A stretch of 64,000 nt of DNA from DAITQM01 sp039794245 (GCA_039794245.1 JBDIVS010000008.1:1-64000); one strand, 5' to 3'; shown: positions 8,851 to 18,466, numbered from the stretch's first letter. Translations and numbers: made by a program. The notes: a model not told the origin generated them from the sequence alone.

Positions 8851-9861
8851 ATGCCACGGATGTCCGTGCCTCGCGTCACAATCTTCGTTTTCTCGGCACT
8901 GGTTGCGCTGGCCGCCGGTCACCTGCCGCTGGCCGCCGCGGCCCCGCCGCATCCCGGGGCCGATGAGTTTACACTCCACACCGCCGAACGCCTCGACCTG
9001 CCGCTCGACACCATCCGCCAGGTGCTCGCCGAAGCGCGTTATCAGCAAAGCGTCATCGAGGCGATCAGCAAACCGGCGGAAAGCAAGCCGTGGCATGAGT
9101 ACCGGGCGCTGTTCATCACCGAGCGGCGCATCGCCGGCGGCCGGTTGTTCATCGCCGGGCACCGCGAGATGCTGGCCGGCATCGAACGGCAATACCAGGT
9201 ACCGGCGGCGATCGTCGCCGCGATCGCCGGTATCGAGACGACCTATGGCACCAACACCGGCCGTTACCGCGTCATAGACGCACTGGCCACGCTCGGTTTT
9301 TATTACCCCAAACGCGGCGCGTTTTTCAGCGACGAGTTGGCCGAGTTCATCAAACTCAGCAACGAAGAGGGTCTGCCGTGGATCGAGCTGCGCGGCTCCT
9401 ATGCCGGGGCGATGGGGCTCGGCCAGTTCATGCCGAGCAGCTACCGCGCCTATGCGGTCGATTTCGACGGCGACGGGCGCCGCGACCTGTGGTCGTCGAC
9501 GGCCGACGGGCTGGCCAGCATCGCCAATTACCTGCACCGCCACCACTGGCGGGTCAGCGAGCGGATCGCGGTCCCGGCGACGCTCGGCGACGACGCCCGG
9601 CCGCCGGATGCACCCCCGGTCAAACTGTCATACACCCTCGGTGAACTCGCCGCCCTCGGCATCCGGCCGCTGTACGGCGAATATTCGCCCGGCGAGCGGG
9701 TGATGCTGGTCCCGCTCGAAACCGAAAACGGCACCGAATACTGGCTCGGTTTTCATAATTTCTACGCCCTGACGCGCTACAACCGCAGCCCGCTTTACGC
9801 AATGGCGGTCTTTCAGCTCAGCGAAATCCTGGGCGCTGCTTTTGCGGAGGCCGCACCGTGA
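8851..9861 (+). CDS. mltB: Lytic murein transglycosylase B (MltB)
   Basis: 336 aa from ATG 8851; ATG 8860 or GTG 8821 (overlapping the rodA stop) are alternatives. An N-terminal hydrophobic signal segment ends near AAAAPPHPG, with no lipobox Cys, so it is probably a soluble or loosely anchored periplasmic form. The catalytic Glu is E129 in AGIETTYGTNTGRY, followed by the goose-lysozyme-like region AGAMGLGQFMPSSYRAYAVDFDGDGRRDLW. It cleaves glycan strands to 1,6-anhydro products. The position between rodA and rlpA is the usual Gammaproteobacterial order. Confidence 0.95.
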   Translation: MPRMSVPRVTIFVFSALVALAAGHLPLAAAAPPHPGADEFTLHTAERLDLPLDTIRQVLAEARYQQSVIEAISKPAESKPWHEYRALFITERRIAGGRLFIAGHREMLAGIERQYQVPAAIVAAIAGIETTYGTNTGRYRVIDALATLGFYYPKRGAFFSDELAEFIKLSNEEGLPWIELRGSYAGAMGLGQFMPSSYRAYAVDFDGDGRRDLWSSTADGLASIANYLHRHHWRVSERIAVPATLGDDARPPDAPPVKLSYTLGELAALGIRPLYGEYSPGERVMLVPLETENGTEYWLGFHNFYALTRYNRSPLYAMAVFQLSEILGAAFAEAAP

Positions 9862-10661
9862 CGGTGCGCCGGCCTGCCGCGGCGCTGTTGGCGTTGTTCA
9901 CAGTGCTGGCCGGCTGCGCCGGGCCGGGGCCGCGGGTGCCGCGCACCGACGGCCCGCCGGCGCGGCCGATCGACGCCGCCGCAATCCCCGAACCGGTGCC
10001 GCGCGCCGAACCCAGGGCGCGGTACGGCAACCAATCGCCATACACCGTCAACGGCCGCAGCTATCACGTGCTGGCCAGCGCCAGCGGCTACCGCGAACGC
10101 GGCCTGGCATCGTGGTACGGCAGCAAGTTTCACGGGCGCCGCACGTCGAGCGGCGAGCGTTTCGATATGTACCAGGTCAGTGCCGCGCACCGGACACTGC
10201 CGCTGCCGGCCTACGCCGAGGTCACCAATCTCGACAACGGCCGGCGGCTGATCGTCCGGATCAACGACCGCGGGCCGTTTCACGATGGCCGCATCATCGA
10301 TTTGTCGTATGCCGCGGCGGTAAAACTGGGCTTCGCCGACAAAGGCACGGCCCGCGTCGAGGTGCGCGCCATCGACGTGCTCACTGCCGGATCGCAACAC
10401 TCGGCGATCCCGGAAACCTGGCTGCAGATCGGCGCTTTCGCCGAACGACGGCGGGCCGATGCGGTCAAAGCGACACTCGAGCGCGCCGGGCTCAAACCGG
10501 TGACGATCGAAAAAATCGACGCCGGAAACCACCGCCTGCACCGCGTGCGTCTCGGTCCTTACGCCGACGACAGCCGCCTGCGCGACGACGCGGCCGAAGT
10601 TGCGGCCCTCGGCCTCGACTGGCCAGTGCGGGTCACCGAATGCGCCGCCGGCGCTTGTTAA
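9858..10661 (+). CDS. rlpA: RlpA, septal-ring lytic transglycosylase lipoprotein
   Basis: 267 aa from GTG 9858, which overlaps the mltB stop (GTGA). A lipoprotein signal ends in LAGC (C20). The double-psi beta-barrel domain covers about 75-170: GLASWYGSKFHGRRTSSGE, then RVRINDRGPF-like (here RINDRGPFHDGRIIDLSYAAA), with the Asp of the active region. A SPOR domain (about 187-262, starting WLQIGAFAERRRA) would bind glycan strands lacking stem peptides. It acts on denuded peptidoglycan at the septum. Confidence 0.95.
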   Translation: MTVRRPAAALLALFTVLAGCAGPGPRVPRTDGPPARPIDAAAIPEPVPRAEPRARYGNQSPYTVNGRSYHVLASASGYRERGLASWYGSKFHGRRTSSGERFDMYQVSAAHRTLPLPAYAEVTNLDNGRRLIVRINDRGPFHDGRIIDLSYAAAVKLGFADKGTARVEVRAIDVLTAGSQHSAIPETWLQIGAFAERRRADAVKATLERAGLKPVTIEKIDAGNHRLHRVRLGPYADDSRLRDDAAEVAALGLDWPVRVTECAAGAC

Positions 10662-10676
10662 CCCATCTCCAGGATC

Positions 10677-11840
10677 ATGACAGACACCATCGCTTCACAA
10701 ACGGCGCGCCGCGCCATCGCCTTGTCGCTTCTTCTGCTGCCGGCCGCCGCCGGCGCCCAGGCGCCGATTCCCGCGCCGCCGCCAGTCGGCGCCCAGAGCC
10801 ATATCCTGGTCGATTTTTTGAGCGGCCGGACGCTCGCTGCCGGCGGCGCCGACGAACGGGTCGAGCCGGCGAGCATCACCAAGGTGATGACGGTCTATGT
10901 CGCCCTCAAGGAAATCGCCTCAAAGCGCCTGCAGCCCGACGGGGAAGCCCCAATCAGCGAACGTGCGTGGCGCACCGGCGGGTCGCGGATGTTCCTCGAT
11001 CTCAACAGCAGAGTCGGCATCGACGAACTGTTGCACGGCATCATCATCCAGTCGGGCAATGACGCCAGCGTGGCGCTCGCCGAACATGTCGCCGGCAGCG
11101 AGGAAGCCTTCGCCGGATTGATGAATCACTACGCCGCCGAACTCGGCCTTGGCAACACGCACTACGTCAACGCCAGCGGCATTCCCGATCCCGAACACTA
11201 CAGCACGGCGGCCGACACCGCCCGCCTGGTCGCGGCGATGATCCGCGACTTCCCCGAGTACTACAAGCTGTACCGCGAAAAATCCTATACCTACAACGGC
11301 ATCAAGCAGGGCAACCGCAACCTGTTGCTGTGGCGCGACCCGACCGTCGACGGGGTCAAGACCGGGCACACCGAATCGGCCGGCTATTGTCTCGCCGCTT
11401 CGGCCGAGCGCGACGGCATGCGGCTGATCGCCGTGGTGATGGGCGCGGCAAGCGAAAATGCCCGGGCCGATCAGGCACTGGCTCTGCTCAATTACGGTTT
11501 CCGTTTTTTCGAGACCGCCGAGTTGTACGAACCGGGCAAGGTGCTGGCCGAGGAACGCATCTGGCAGGGCGCCGGGGAGACGCTGCCGCTCGGCATCGGC
11601 GAGCGCTGGTACCTGACGCTACCCCGCGGCCGCTACGCCGACCTCAAGGCGACGATGGAAGTCACCCACCCGCTGCTCGCGCCGTTCCAGGCCGGCGACC
11701 AGGCCGGGCGCATCGTGGTCGCACTCGACGGCGAGGAGCTCGGCCGGCAGCCGCTGGTCGCCCTGGCCGATGTGCCGGAGGCGGGTTTTTTCGGCCGCAC
11801 CTACGACCGGTTGTACCGGTGGTTGCTGGGCGATGACTGA
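10677..11840 (+). CDS. dacA: D-alanyl-D-alanine carboxypeptidase (PBP5/6 type)
   Basis: 387 aa. Signal peptide at residues 1-25 (ends GAQA). All three active-site motifs are present: S66-I-T-K, S126-G-N and K228-T-G. A beta-rich C-terminal domain (about 280-365) is followed by the amphipathic RTYDRLYRWLLGDD tail that attaches such enzymes to the outer face of the inner membrane. It trims the terminal D-Ala of pentapeptides. It follows rlpA by 15 bp and overlaps the next gene by 8 bp. Confidence 0.97.
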   Translation: MTDTIASQTARRAIALSLLLLPAAAGAQAPIPAPPPVGAQSHILVDFLSGRTLAAGGADERVEPASITKVMTVYVALKEIASKRLQPDGEAPISERAWRTGGSRMFLDLNSRVGIDELLHGIIIQSGNDASVALAEHVAGSEEAFAGLMNHYAAELGLGNTHYVNASGIPDPEHYSTAADTARLVAAMIRDFPEYYKLYREKSYTYNGIKQGNRNLLLWRDPTVDGVKTGHTESAGYCLAASAERDGMRLIAVVMGAASENARADQALALLNYGFRFFETAELYEPGKVLAEERIWQGAGETLPLGIGERWYLTLPRGRYADLKATMEVTHPLLAPFQAGDQAGRIVVALDGEELGRQPLVALADVPEAGFFGRTYDRLYRWLLGDD

Positions 11841-12099
11841 ACCGCCGGAGACCTTCCGGTTCCCGTGCCGTTTCCCCATCAAGACGGTGGGCGACAACCG
11901 GCCCGGTTTTGCCGCCGAGGTTGCCGGCGCGATCCGCCGTCACGCGGCGTTCGATCCGGATGTCGACCTGACATCGCGGCCCAGTGCCAATCTTCGATAC
12001 CTGGCGGTCACCGTGACGATCGAGGCCGCCTCCCGGGCCCAGATCGAGGCGATCTACCGCGACCTCAGCGCCCTGGATGCGGTGCATTTCACGCTGTGA
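11833..12099 (+). CDS. ybeD: YbeD/DUF493 small regulatory-like protein
   Basis: 88 aa from ATG 11833, overlapping the dacA stop by 8 bp; in-frame codons upstream are a dacA shadow. The sequence FPCRFPIKTVGDNRPGFAAEV, then SRPSANLRYLAVTVTIEAASRAQIEAIYRDL, ending in a VHFTL strand, is the DUF493 family pattern with an ACT-like alpha/beta fold. The function is not settled. It sits between dacA and lipB, as in most Gammaproteobacteria. Its stop overlaps the lipB GTG. Confidence 0.92.
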   Translation: MTEPPETFRFPCRFPIKTVGDNRPGFAAEVAGAIRRHAAFDPDVDLTSRPSANLRYLAVTVTIEAASRAQIEAIYRDLSALDAVHFTL

Positions 12100-12788
12100 A
12101 CGGCCGGCGCGGCGCCGGCGGCGGCGATGAGATCCCGCTCAACGCCCGCTGGCTCGGGCGCCGGGAATACACCCCGGTGTGGCGCGCGATGCAGAGCTAC
12201 ACCGACCGGCGCGACGCGGCGAGCGCCGACGAAATCTGGCTGCTCGAACACCCGCCGGTCTTCACGCTCGGCCAGGCGGGCCGGGCCGAGCATCTGCCAG
12301 CTTCGGGCCCGATCCCGGTGATCCGGATCGATCGCGGCGGCCAGGTGACCTATCACGGCCCGGGGCAACTCGTCGCCTATCCGCTGCTCGACCTCAAACG
12401 CCTCGGTCTCGGCATCCGCGACCTGGTCGAACACCTTGAACAGAGCGTTATCGAGACGCTGGCCGGCTTCGGGCTGGGCGGCGAGCGGCGCCCCGGGATG
12501 CCCGGCGTTTACGTCGCCGGTGCCAAAATCGCCGCCCTCGGGCTGCGCGTCCGCCGCGGCCGCTGTTTCCACGGCCTGGCGCTCAATGTCGCGATGGACC
12601 TCTCGCCTTTCGCACAGATCGATCCGTGCGGCTACCGCGGCCTCGAAGTCACCGACCTCACCCGCCTCGGACTTGCGCCACCGCCGGACACCCGGTCGGT
12701 GGGTCGCCGCTGGCTGGTCCATTTCTGCCGGCTGCTCGGCTACAATTCCCCTTCTCTTGTCGATCATCCGAGTGAAACGCTGCCGTGA
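12096..12788 (+). CDS. lipB: Octanoyl-[ACP]-protein N-octanoyltransferase LipB
   Basis: 230 aa from GTG 12096 (GTGA overlap with ybeD). LipB moves the octanoyl chain from ACP to lipoyl domains. Key residues are visible: H87 in RGGQVTYHGPGQLVAYP, K144 in VAGAKIAALG and the acyl-enzyme C178 in DPCGYRGLEVT. EIWLLEHPPVFTLGQAG near the N-terminus is also family-typical. The last bases overlap the lipA start by 4 bp. Confidence 0.97.
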   Translation: MNGRRGAGGGDEIPLNARWLGRREYTPVWRAMQSYTDRRDAASADEIWLLEHPPVFTLGQAGRAEHLPASGPIPVIRIDRGGQVTYHGPGQLVAYPLLDLKRLGLGIRDLVEHLEQSVIETLAGFGLGGERRPGMPGVYVAGAKIAALGLRVRRGRCFHGLALNVAMDLSPFAQIDPCGYRGLEVTDLTRLGLAPPPDTRSVGRRWLVHFCRLLGYNSPSLVDHPSETLP

Positions 12789-13774
12789 CCGCTGATCAGC
12801 GCCCCGCGACCCCGCTCGCCGCGGTCGTCGCGCGCCAGGCCGGGGCCGACAAAATCGCCCGCAACACGGCACGCTTCCCCGCCGCCGAGACGCTGCGCAA
12901 GCCGCCGTGGATCCGCGTCAAGCTGCCGCCCGGCAATGCCGTCGACCGGCTCAAGGCCCGGCTGCGCCAGGCCCGGCTCAGCACCGTTTGCGAACAGGCG
13001 TCGTGCCCGAATATCCACGAGTGCTTCTCGCACGGCACCGCGACGTTCATGATCCTCGGCGAGGTCTGCACCCGGCGCTGCTCGTTCTGCGATGTGGCGC
13101 ACGGCCGCCCGGCGCCGCCCGACCCGGGCGAGCCCGAGCGGCTGGCCTCGACCATCCAGGCAATGGGCCTTCGCTACGTCGTGATCACCTCGGTCGATCG
13201 CGACGACCTGGCCGACGGCGGCGCGGCGCATTTCGCGGCCTGCATCCGGGCCGTGCGGGCCGCCAATCCGGGCATCGAAATCGAAATCCTGGTGCCGGAT
13301 TTCCGCGGCCGGGGGCGGCCGGAGAAAGCGCTGGCAGCGCTCGCCGCAGCGCCGCCCGAGGTGTTCAACCACAACCTCGAAACGGTCGCCGAGCTGTATC
13401 CCACAGTCCGGCCCGGCGCCGACTACGCCCACTCGCTGCAACTTCTGGCCCGTTACAAGGACCAACATCCAGCGATCATGACCAAATCCGGCATCATGCT
13501 CGGTCTCGGCGAGAACCGCGCCCAGGTCGAAAAAACGCTGTGCGATCTGCGCGCCCACCGCGTCGATATCGTGACCATCGGCCAGTACCTGCAACCGACG
13601 CCGCACCACCACCCGGTGCTGCGCTACTGGACCCCGGACGAATTCGACGCCCTGGCCGCCTACGGCCGGGAACTGGGCTTTATTCACACTGCCTGTGGGC
13701 CGCTGGTCCGCTCCTCGTACCACGCCGACCGCCAGGCGCAGCAGGCGGCACTCGCCGCCGGCATGCCGACTTGA
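12785..13774 (+). CDS. lipA: Lipoyl synthase LipA
   Basis: 329 aa from GTG 12785, overlapping lipB. A radical-SAM enzyme that inserts two sulfurs into octanoyl-lipoyl domains. It has both clusters: the auxiliary cluster C69-X4-C74-X5-C80 (CEQASCPNIHEC) and the radical-SAM C95-X3-C99-X2-C102 (CTRRCSFC). Other family segments are ATFMILGEVCTR, VFNHNLETV, KSGIMLGLGE and QYLQPTPHHHPV. The C-terminal RSSYHADRQA contains the Ser that ligates the auxiliary cluster. Last gene of the block; an 85-bp gap follows. Confidence 0.98.
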   Translation: MTADQRPATPLAAVVARQAGADKIARNTARFPAAETLRKPPWIRVKLPPGNAVDRLKARLRQARLSTVCEQASCPNIHECFSHGTATFMILGEVCTRRCSFCDVAHGRPAPPDPGEPERLASTIQAMGLRYVVITSVDRDDLADGGAAHFAACIRAVRAANPGIEIEILVPDFRGRGRPEKALAALAAAPPEVFNHNLETVAELYPTVRPGADYAHSLQLLARYKDQHPAIMTKSGIMLGLGENRAQVEKTLCDLRAHRVDIVTIGQYLQPTPHHHPVLRYWTPDEFDALAAYGRELGFIHTACGPLVRSSYHADRQAQQAALAAGMPT

Positions 13775-13859
13775 GACCGGCAATGAAACCGGATGCCCGG
13801 CGGCAAGGTCCATATAGCAACCCGGAACGACACCCGCGCCGCGTGGCAAGGAACCTCTG

Positions 13860-16079
13860 ATGAAACGACCGAACCCCATCATCCCGCTAGTCATCGCCAC
13901 GCTGCTGGCCCTTGCCCAGCCGCCGCTCTGGGCGCGTGTCGCCTCCCTGCCGGAAGCGCAGCAGGACAAGACACCACCGGAACTGGTCCAGAGCCCGGAA
14001 CAGCGTCTGATCAGCAACCTGACGCGGCGCTATCTGAGCAATCTGCACTACCAGCCGGCGGCGCTCGACGATACGCTCTCGGGGCGCATCTACGAGCAGT
14101 ACCTCGAAAGCCTCGATCCGGCACGGGTGTATTTCCTGGCCGGCGACATTGCCTTTTTCGAGCGCTACCGCAGCGAACTCGACGATTACCTTAAGCGCGA
14201 CGACTACCAGCCGGCGTTCGAGATCTTCAAGCTCTACCGCCAGCGTTTCGCCGAGCGCGTCGCGCAGCAGATCGCGCTTCTCGACCAGCCCATGGATTTC
14301 ACCCGCGACGAATCGTTCAAAGCCAGCCGCGACGACGAGCCGTGGGCGATCAACGAGAAAGTGCTGGAAGATTACTGGCGCCGGCGGGTCAAGAACGACT
14401 GGCTGCGCCTGCGCCTGGCCGGCAAGGACGACGCGGCGATCCGCGAGACGCTGGCCAAACGCTACCGCACCCTCGGCGAGCGGATCGCCGAGTTCGGCCC
14501 GACCGATGTGTTCAGTTGGTTCCTCAACGCCTACACCCAGGCGATCGAACCGCACACCAATTATTTCTCGCCGCGCGATTCGGAAACCTTCGATATCTCG
14601 ATGCGCCTGTCACTAGAAGGCATCGGCGCCCTGCTCGAACGCGACGGCGAATACACCCAGGTGCGCAGCATCGTACCCGGCGGCCCGGCCTCGCTCGACG
14701 GCCGCTTGCAGCCCGGCGACCGCATCGTCGGCGTCGGCCAGGATACGGCGGGCGAGGTCACCGACGTCGTCGGCTGGCGCCTCGACGATGTCGTCGATCT
14801 GATCCGCGGCCCGAAAGGCACCGTCGTCCGGCTCGAAATCCTGCCTGCCGATGCACCTCCGGGCGACACGAGCGATGTGCTGGCGCTGACCCGCGATGAG
14901 GTCAAGCTGGAAGCGCAGGCAGCCCAGAAAGACCTGATCCGGGTGCCGGACGGCGAACGCACGCGTCGTATCGGGGTCATCAAGCTTCCCGGTTTCTATC
15001 TCGACATGGAAGGCCGGGCGCGCAATGAGCCCGGTTACCGCAGCAGCACCAACGACGTCCGACGCCTGATCAACGAGTTGCGCGGCGAAGACATCGACGG
15101 CCTGATCGTCGATCTGCGCGACAACGGCGGTGGGGCGCTGTCCGAGGCGGTATCGATGACCGGCCTGTTCATCGACAACGGGCCGGTGGTCCAGGTCCGC
15201 GACAATCGCGGCCGGATCAAAGTCGAAGCCGATTTCGAACCAGGCATGGCCTGGGACGGGCCGCTGGCCGTGCTCGTCAACCGCTACAGCGCTTCGGCGA
15301 GCGAGATTTTCGCCGCCGCGATCCAGGACTACCGCCGCGGCCTGGTGATCGGCGAGGCGACGTTCGGCAAGGGCACTGTGCAAAACCTGATCGATCTCGA
15401 TGCCGCATTCTCGAGTTCGAACGATGCCCGCCTCGGTCAGCTCAAGCTGACGATGGCGCAATTTTTCCGCGTCAACGGCGGCTCGACCCAGCTCAAGGGC
15501 GTGATCCCCGACATCGCGATCCCGAGCGCCCTCGACCCGGAGGACGTCGGCGAAAGCGCCTACAACAATGCCTTGCCCTGGACCGAGATCGAAGCGGCGA
15601 GTTTCGAACCGCTCGGCGAGCTCGGCGAGGCCCTGGCCTATGTCGATACCCGCCACCGCAACCGCCTGCGCTCGGCGCCCGATCTGCGCCTTTTACAGGA
15701 CGAAATCGACGCCTACCAGCGGCAGCGTGAACGGCACACCGTGTCGCTGAACGAAACGGTCCGCAGAGCCGAGATGGAAGCCGAAAAAGCCCGCCGCGCG
15801 GCCCAGAAACAGCAGATCGTCCGCCTCGAACACGGCTTGGCGGAAGCGGCGGCGGGCGGCGAGCCGGAAGCCGCCGCCACACCTGCCACCACCGGCGGTG
15901 AGCCCGGGGATGCCGCAGCCGATGCTGAAACCGGCGGCGCGCCACCGGCGAGCGACGATCTACCCGATATCCCGCTCGACGAAACGGCCCGCATCCTCGC
16001 CGATTACATCGCCGCGATGCACAATCACACCCTGCTCGTCAGCCATCGCGCCGACAACCCGCCGCCCGGCGGCGGCTGA
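13860..16079 (+). CDS. prc: Carboxy-terminal processing protease Prc (tail-specific protease)
   Basis: 739 aa, slightly longer than the E. coli enzyme. A signal peptide (1-25) leads into the N-terminal helical domain with LPxTRR-like segments. A PDZ domain lies at about 255-335 (SIVPGGPASLDGRLQPGDRIVGVGQ). The S41 catalytic core contains S479 in RYSASASEIFAAAIQDY and K504 in TFGKGTVQ, the same 25-residue spacing as in E. coli. Prc degrades or trims periplasmic proteins and peptidoglycan hydrolases. The C-terminus has a long charged helix and an Ala/Gly/Pro-rich low-complexity stretch (about 655-700). AAGGAA precedes the ATG. Confidence 0.96.
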   Translation: MKRPNPIIPLVIATLLALAQPPLWARVASLPEAQQDKTPPELVQSPEQRLISNLTRRYLSNLHYQPAALDDTLSGRIYEQYLESLDPARVYFLAGDIAFFERYRSELDDYLKRDDYQPAFEIFKLYRQRFAERVAQQIALLDQPMDFTRDESFKASRDDEPWAINEKVLEDYWRRRVKNDWLRLRLAGKDDAAIRETLAKRYRTLGERIAEFGPTDVFSWFLNAYTQAIEPHTNYFSPRDSETFDISMRLSLEGIGALLERDGEYTQVRSIVPGGPASLDGRLQPGDRIVGVGQDTAGEVTDVVGWRLDDVVDLIRGPKGTVVRLEILPADAPPGDTSDVLALTRDEVKLEAQAAQKDLIRVPDGERTRRIGVIKLPGFYLDMEGRARNEPGYRSSTNDVRRLINELRGEDIDGLIVDLRDNGGGALSEAVSMTGLFIDNGPVVQVRDNRGRIKVEADFEPGMAWDGPLAVLVNRYSASASEIFAAAIQDYRRGLVIGEATFGKGTVQNLIDLDAAFSSSNDARLGQLKLTMAQFFRVNGGSTQLKGVIPDIAIPSALDPEDVGESAYNNALPWTEIEAASFEPLGELGEALAYVDTRHRNRLRSAPDLRLLQDEIDAYQRQRERHTVSLNETVRRAEMEAEKARRAAQKQQIVRLEHGLAEAAAGGEPEAAATPATTGGEPGDAAADAETGGAPPASDDLPDIPLDETARILADYIAAMHNHTLLVSHRADNPPPGGG

Positions 16080-16154
16080 GACGTTCTGGTCGCGCTGACA
16101 GCCCATCGTGAACGATTGCCCGCCCCGCCCGAATCGGACACGCCCCCTCCCAAC

Positions 16155-16178
16155 CCCTCCCCCGCAAGCGGGGGAGGG
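16155..16178. terminator. Perfect 11-bp hairpin downstream of prc
   Basis: CCCTCCCCCGC and GCGGGGGAGGG are separated by AA. The stem is fully complementary and very GC-rich, about 75 bp after the prc stop. No T-run follows on either strand, so it may be a terminator with a weak tail or a dispersed palindromic repeat. The rest of 16080-16297 shows no gene. Confidence 0.5.
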
Positions 16179-16297
16179 TGACTTGCGCATGACAGCTCGT
16201 TGCATGGACCCCCGCCCGACCTTTCTCTGATGCTCTCCGGGCGCCGGTCGGGGGCATGATCCCGGATGATTCGACTCGCCGGTAAAATGGCTGACGC

Positions 16298-18466
16298 GTG
16301 ATCGTTTATCAAGTCCTGGTCGATGCCCCGCTGCCGGCCGCCCTCGATTACCTGCCGTCCGCTGCGGCCGACAGCGATGCCCCGCTCGCCCGCGGTTCTA
16401 TTGTGCGCGTGCCACTCGGCCGGCGGCAGGTGGCGGGGGTCGTGGCCGGCCGGTGCGATCCCGCTCCCGCCGCGCCGCATCGCCTGCGGCCGATCGCCGC
16501 GGTATTGCCCCTGCCGCCGATTCCGCAAGACCATCTCGCCTGGCTCGAATGGTGCGCCGCCTATTACCACCACCCGCCGGGTGAAGTGGTCGCCGCCGCA
16601 CTGCCGCCGCTCGTCACCCCTGCCGCCCCGACGGCATGGTGTTATTTCGCCACGGCTAAAGGGTGCCGGGCCGGCGATGCGGCGCTCGGCCGCGCCCCCC
16701 GCCGGCGGGCCTTGCTCGCCCGCTTGAGGCAGGGCGAATGTACGGCGGACGCACTTGAGCGCTTCGCTCCGAACTGGCGCAGGTCCTTCGCGGCGCTCGA
16801 ACGCCTGGGGCTTGCGGCCCGCCGGCCGGCGGCGGCGCAGCACCATGTGCCCCTGGCCGGGTCGGGACCGGTCCTGCGCGCCGAACAGCAGCGCGCGATC
16901 GAGGCCATCGTGAACGGCGATGGTTACCGCTGTTATCTGCTCGACGGGGTGACCGGCTCGGGCAAGACCGAGGTTTACCTGGCGGCGGCGCGCGAGGTGC
17001 TGCGCCGCGGCCGGCAGGTGCTGATCCTGGTTCCGGAAATCGGCCTGGCGCCGCAGACGCTCGACCGCGCCCGCGACCGGCTGGGCGTCCCGGTCGCCGC
17101 CTTCCATTCGGCGCTGCCGGCCGGCGAACGGCGCCGGGTGTGGGAGGATTTTGTGAGCGGCACCACGCGCGTCGTCGCCGGAACCCGGTCGGCGATCTTT
17201 CTGCCCGCCGCCGAACTTGGTTTGATCGTCATCGACGAGGAGCACGACACCTCCTACAGGCAGCAGGAAGGGTTTCATTACTCGGCGCGCGACAGCGCCG
17301 TGATGCGCGCCCGGCGGCTGGCGCTGCCGATCGTTCTCGGCTCGGCGACCCCGGCCCTCGAAAGCCTGGCAAACGCCGCCCGCGGCCGCTACCACGCCCT
17401 GCACCTGGACGAACGGCCGGCAGCGCGCAGCCATTGGCGCATCGTCGATCTGCGCGCCACCCCCACGATGGCGATCGCCCCACAGACCCGCGAAGCGATC
17501 GGCGCGGCGCTCGCCGGCGGCCAGCAAGTGCTGGTCTTCCGCAACCGGCGCGGCTATGCCACATCGCTCATCTGCCGGTCGTGCGGCTGGGTCGCCGACT
17601 GCCCGTCGTGCAGCGCCCACCTCACCTGGCATCGCAGCCGGGAACGGCTGATCTGCCATCATTGCGGCCGGTTGGAACGGCTACCCACCCGCTGCCCGCA
17701 GTGTGCCGGCGAGCGGCTGCTCGGCCTCGGTCACGGCACCGAAAAGTTCGAGGAAACGCTGCAAGCGTTGTTTCCAGAACACGAAGTGCGCCGCGTTGAT
17801 CGCGACCTGATCCGCAGCCGGCAGGCCATGGCGGCGGTTTACGACCGGCTGCGCGCCGGCGGCCCGTGCATCTGGGTCGGCACGCAGATGCTGGCCAAAG
17901 GCCACGATTTCCCGACACTGTCGCTGGTCGTCGTGACCGGGATCGACCAGGCGCTGTGGTCGAGCGATTTCCACGCGCCGGAGCGCCTCGCCCAATTACT
18001 CGAACAGGTGGCCGGCCGCGCCGGGCGGCGCGAGGTGCCCGGAACCATCCTGCTGCAAACCCGCCAGCCCGAGCACCCGCTGTTGACCGGGCTGATCCGC
18101 GGCGGCTATCGCGAAGTTGCTGTCCAGTTGCTCGCCGAACGGCGCGCCGCCGGCCTGCCGCCCTACGCAGCGCACGCCCTACTGCACGCCGAATGCACCG
18201 ACAGCGACAGAGCCGAGCGTTTTCTCAAGGCCGCGGCGCGGCTGGCCGCCGGATATCAGGGCGGCGCCGGCCACATCGCCTGCCGCGGCCCGTTCCCGGC
18301 ACTGCTCGAACGCCGCGCCGGCCGCTGGCGCTGGCAACTGTGGCTGCAAGCCACCGGCCGGGCCCAACTGGCGGCGTTTCTCGACCACTGGCTGCCCGCG
18401 GTGCAAAAAATCAAGGCGCCTTCGGCCGTGCGCCGTCATATCGAGGTCGATCCGCTGGAACTCTAG
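16298..18466 (+). CDS. priA: Primosomal replication restart helicase PriA
   Basis: 722 aa from GTG 16298. An N-terminal 3-prime-end-binding domain (IVYQVLVDAPLPAALDYL) precedes the superfamily-2 helicase core: Walker A GVTGSGKTEVYL (about 215-226), the IDEEHDTSYRQQEGFHYSARDSAVMRA region (DEEH box) and GSATPALES. Two zinc-binding pairs insert at about 425-465 (CRSCGW, CPSC, CHHCG, CPQC), then the helicase C-terminal lobe (GTEKFEE, QMLAKGHDFP, QVAGRAGR). PriA reloads DnaB at stalled forks. It lies alone between prc and a transporter. Confidence 0.97.
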   Translation: MIVYQVLVDAPLPAALDYLPSAAADSDAPLARGSIVRVPLGRRQVAGVVAGRCDPAPAAPHRLRPIAAVLPLPPIPQDHLAWLEWCAAYYHHPPGEVVAAALPPLVTPAAPTAWCYFATAKGCRAGDAALGRAPRRRALLARLRQGECTADALERFAPNWRRSFAALERLGLAARRPAAAQHHVPLAGSGPVLRAEQQRAIEAIVNGDGYRCYLLDGVTGSGKTEVYLAAAREVLRRGRQVLILVPEIGLAPQTLDRARDRLGVPVAAFHSALPAGERRRVWEDFVSGTTRVVAGTRSAIFLPAAELGLIVIDEEHDTSYRQQEGFHYSARDSAVMRARRLALPIVLGSATPALESLANAARGRYHALHLDERPAARSHWRIVDLRATPTMAIAPQTREAIGAALAGGQQVLVFRNRRGYATSLICRSCGWVADCPSCSAHLTWHRSRERLICHHCGRLERLPTRCPQCAGERLLGLGHGTEKFEETLQALFPEHEVRRVDRDLIRSRQAMAAVYDRLRAGGPCIWVGTQMLAKGHDFPTLSLVVVTGIDQALWSSDFHAPERLAQLLEQVAGRAGRREVPGTILLQTRQPEHPLLTGLIRGGYREVAVQLLAERRAAGLPPYAAHALLHAECTDSDRAERFLKAAARLAAGYQGGAGHIACRGPFPALLERRAGRWRWQLWLQATGRAQLAAFLDHWLPAVQKIKAPSAVRRHIEVDPLEL

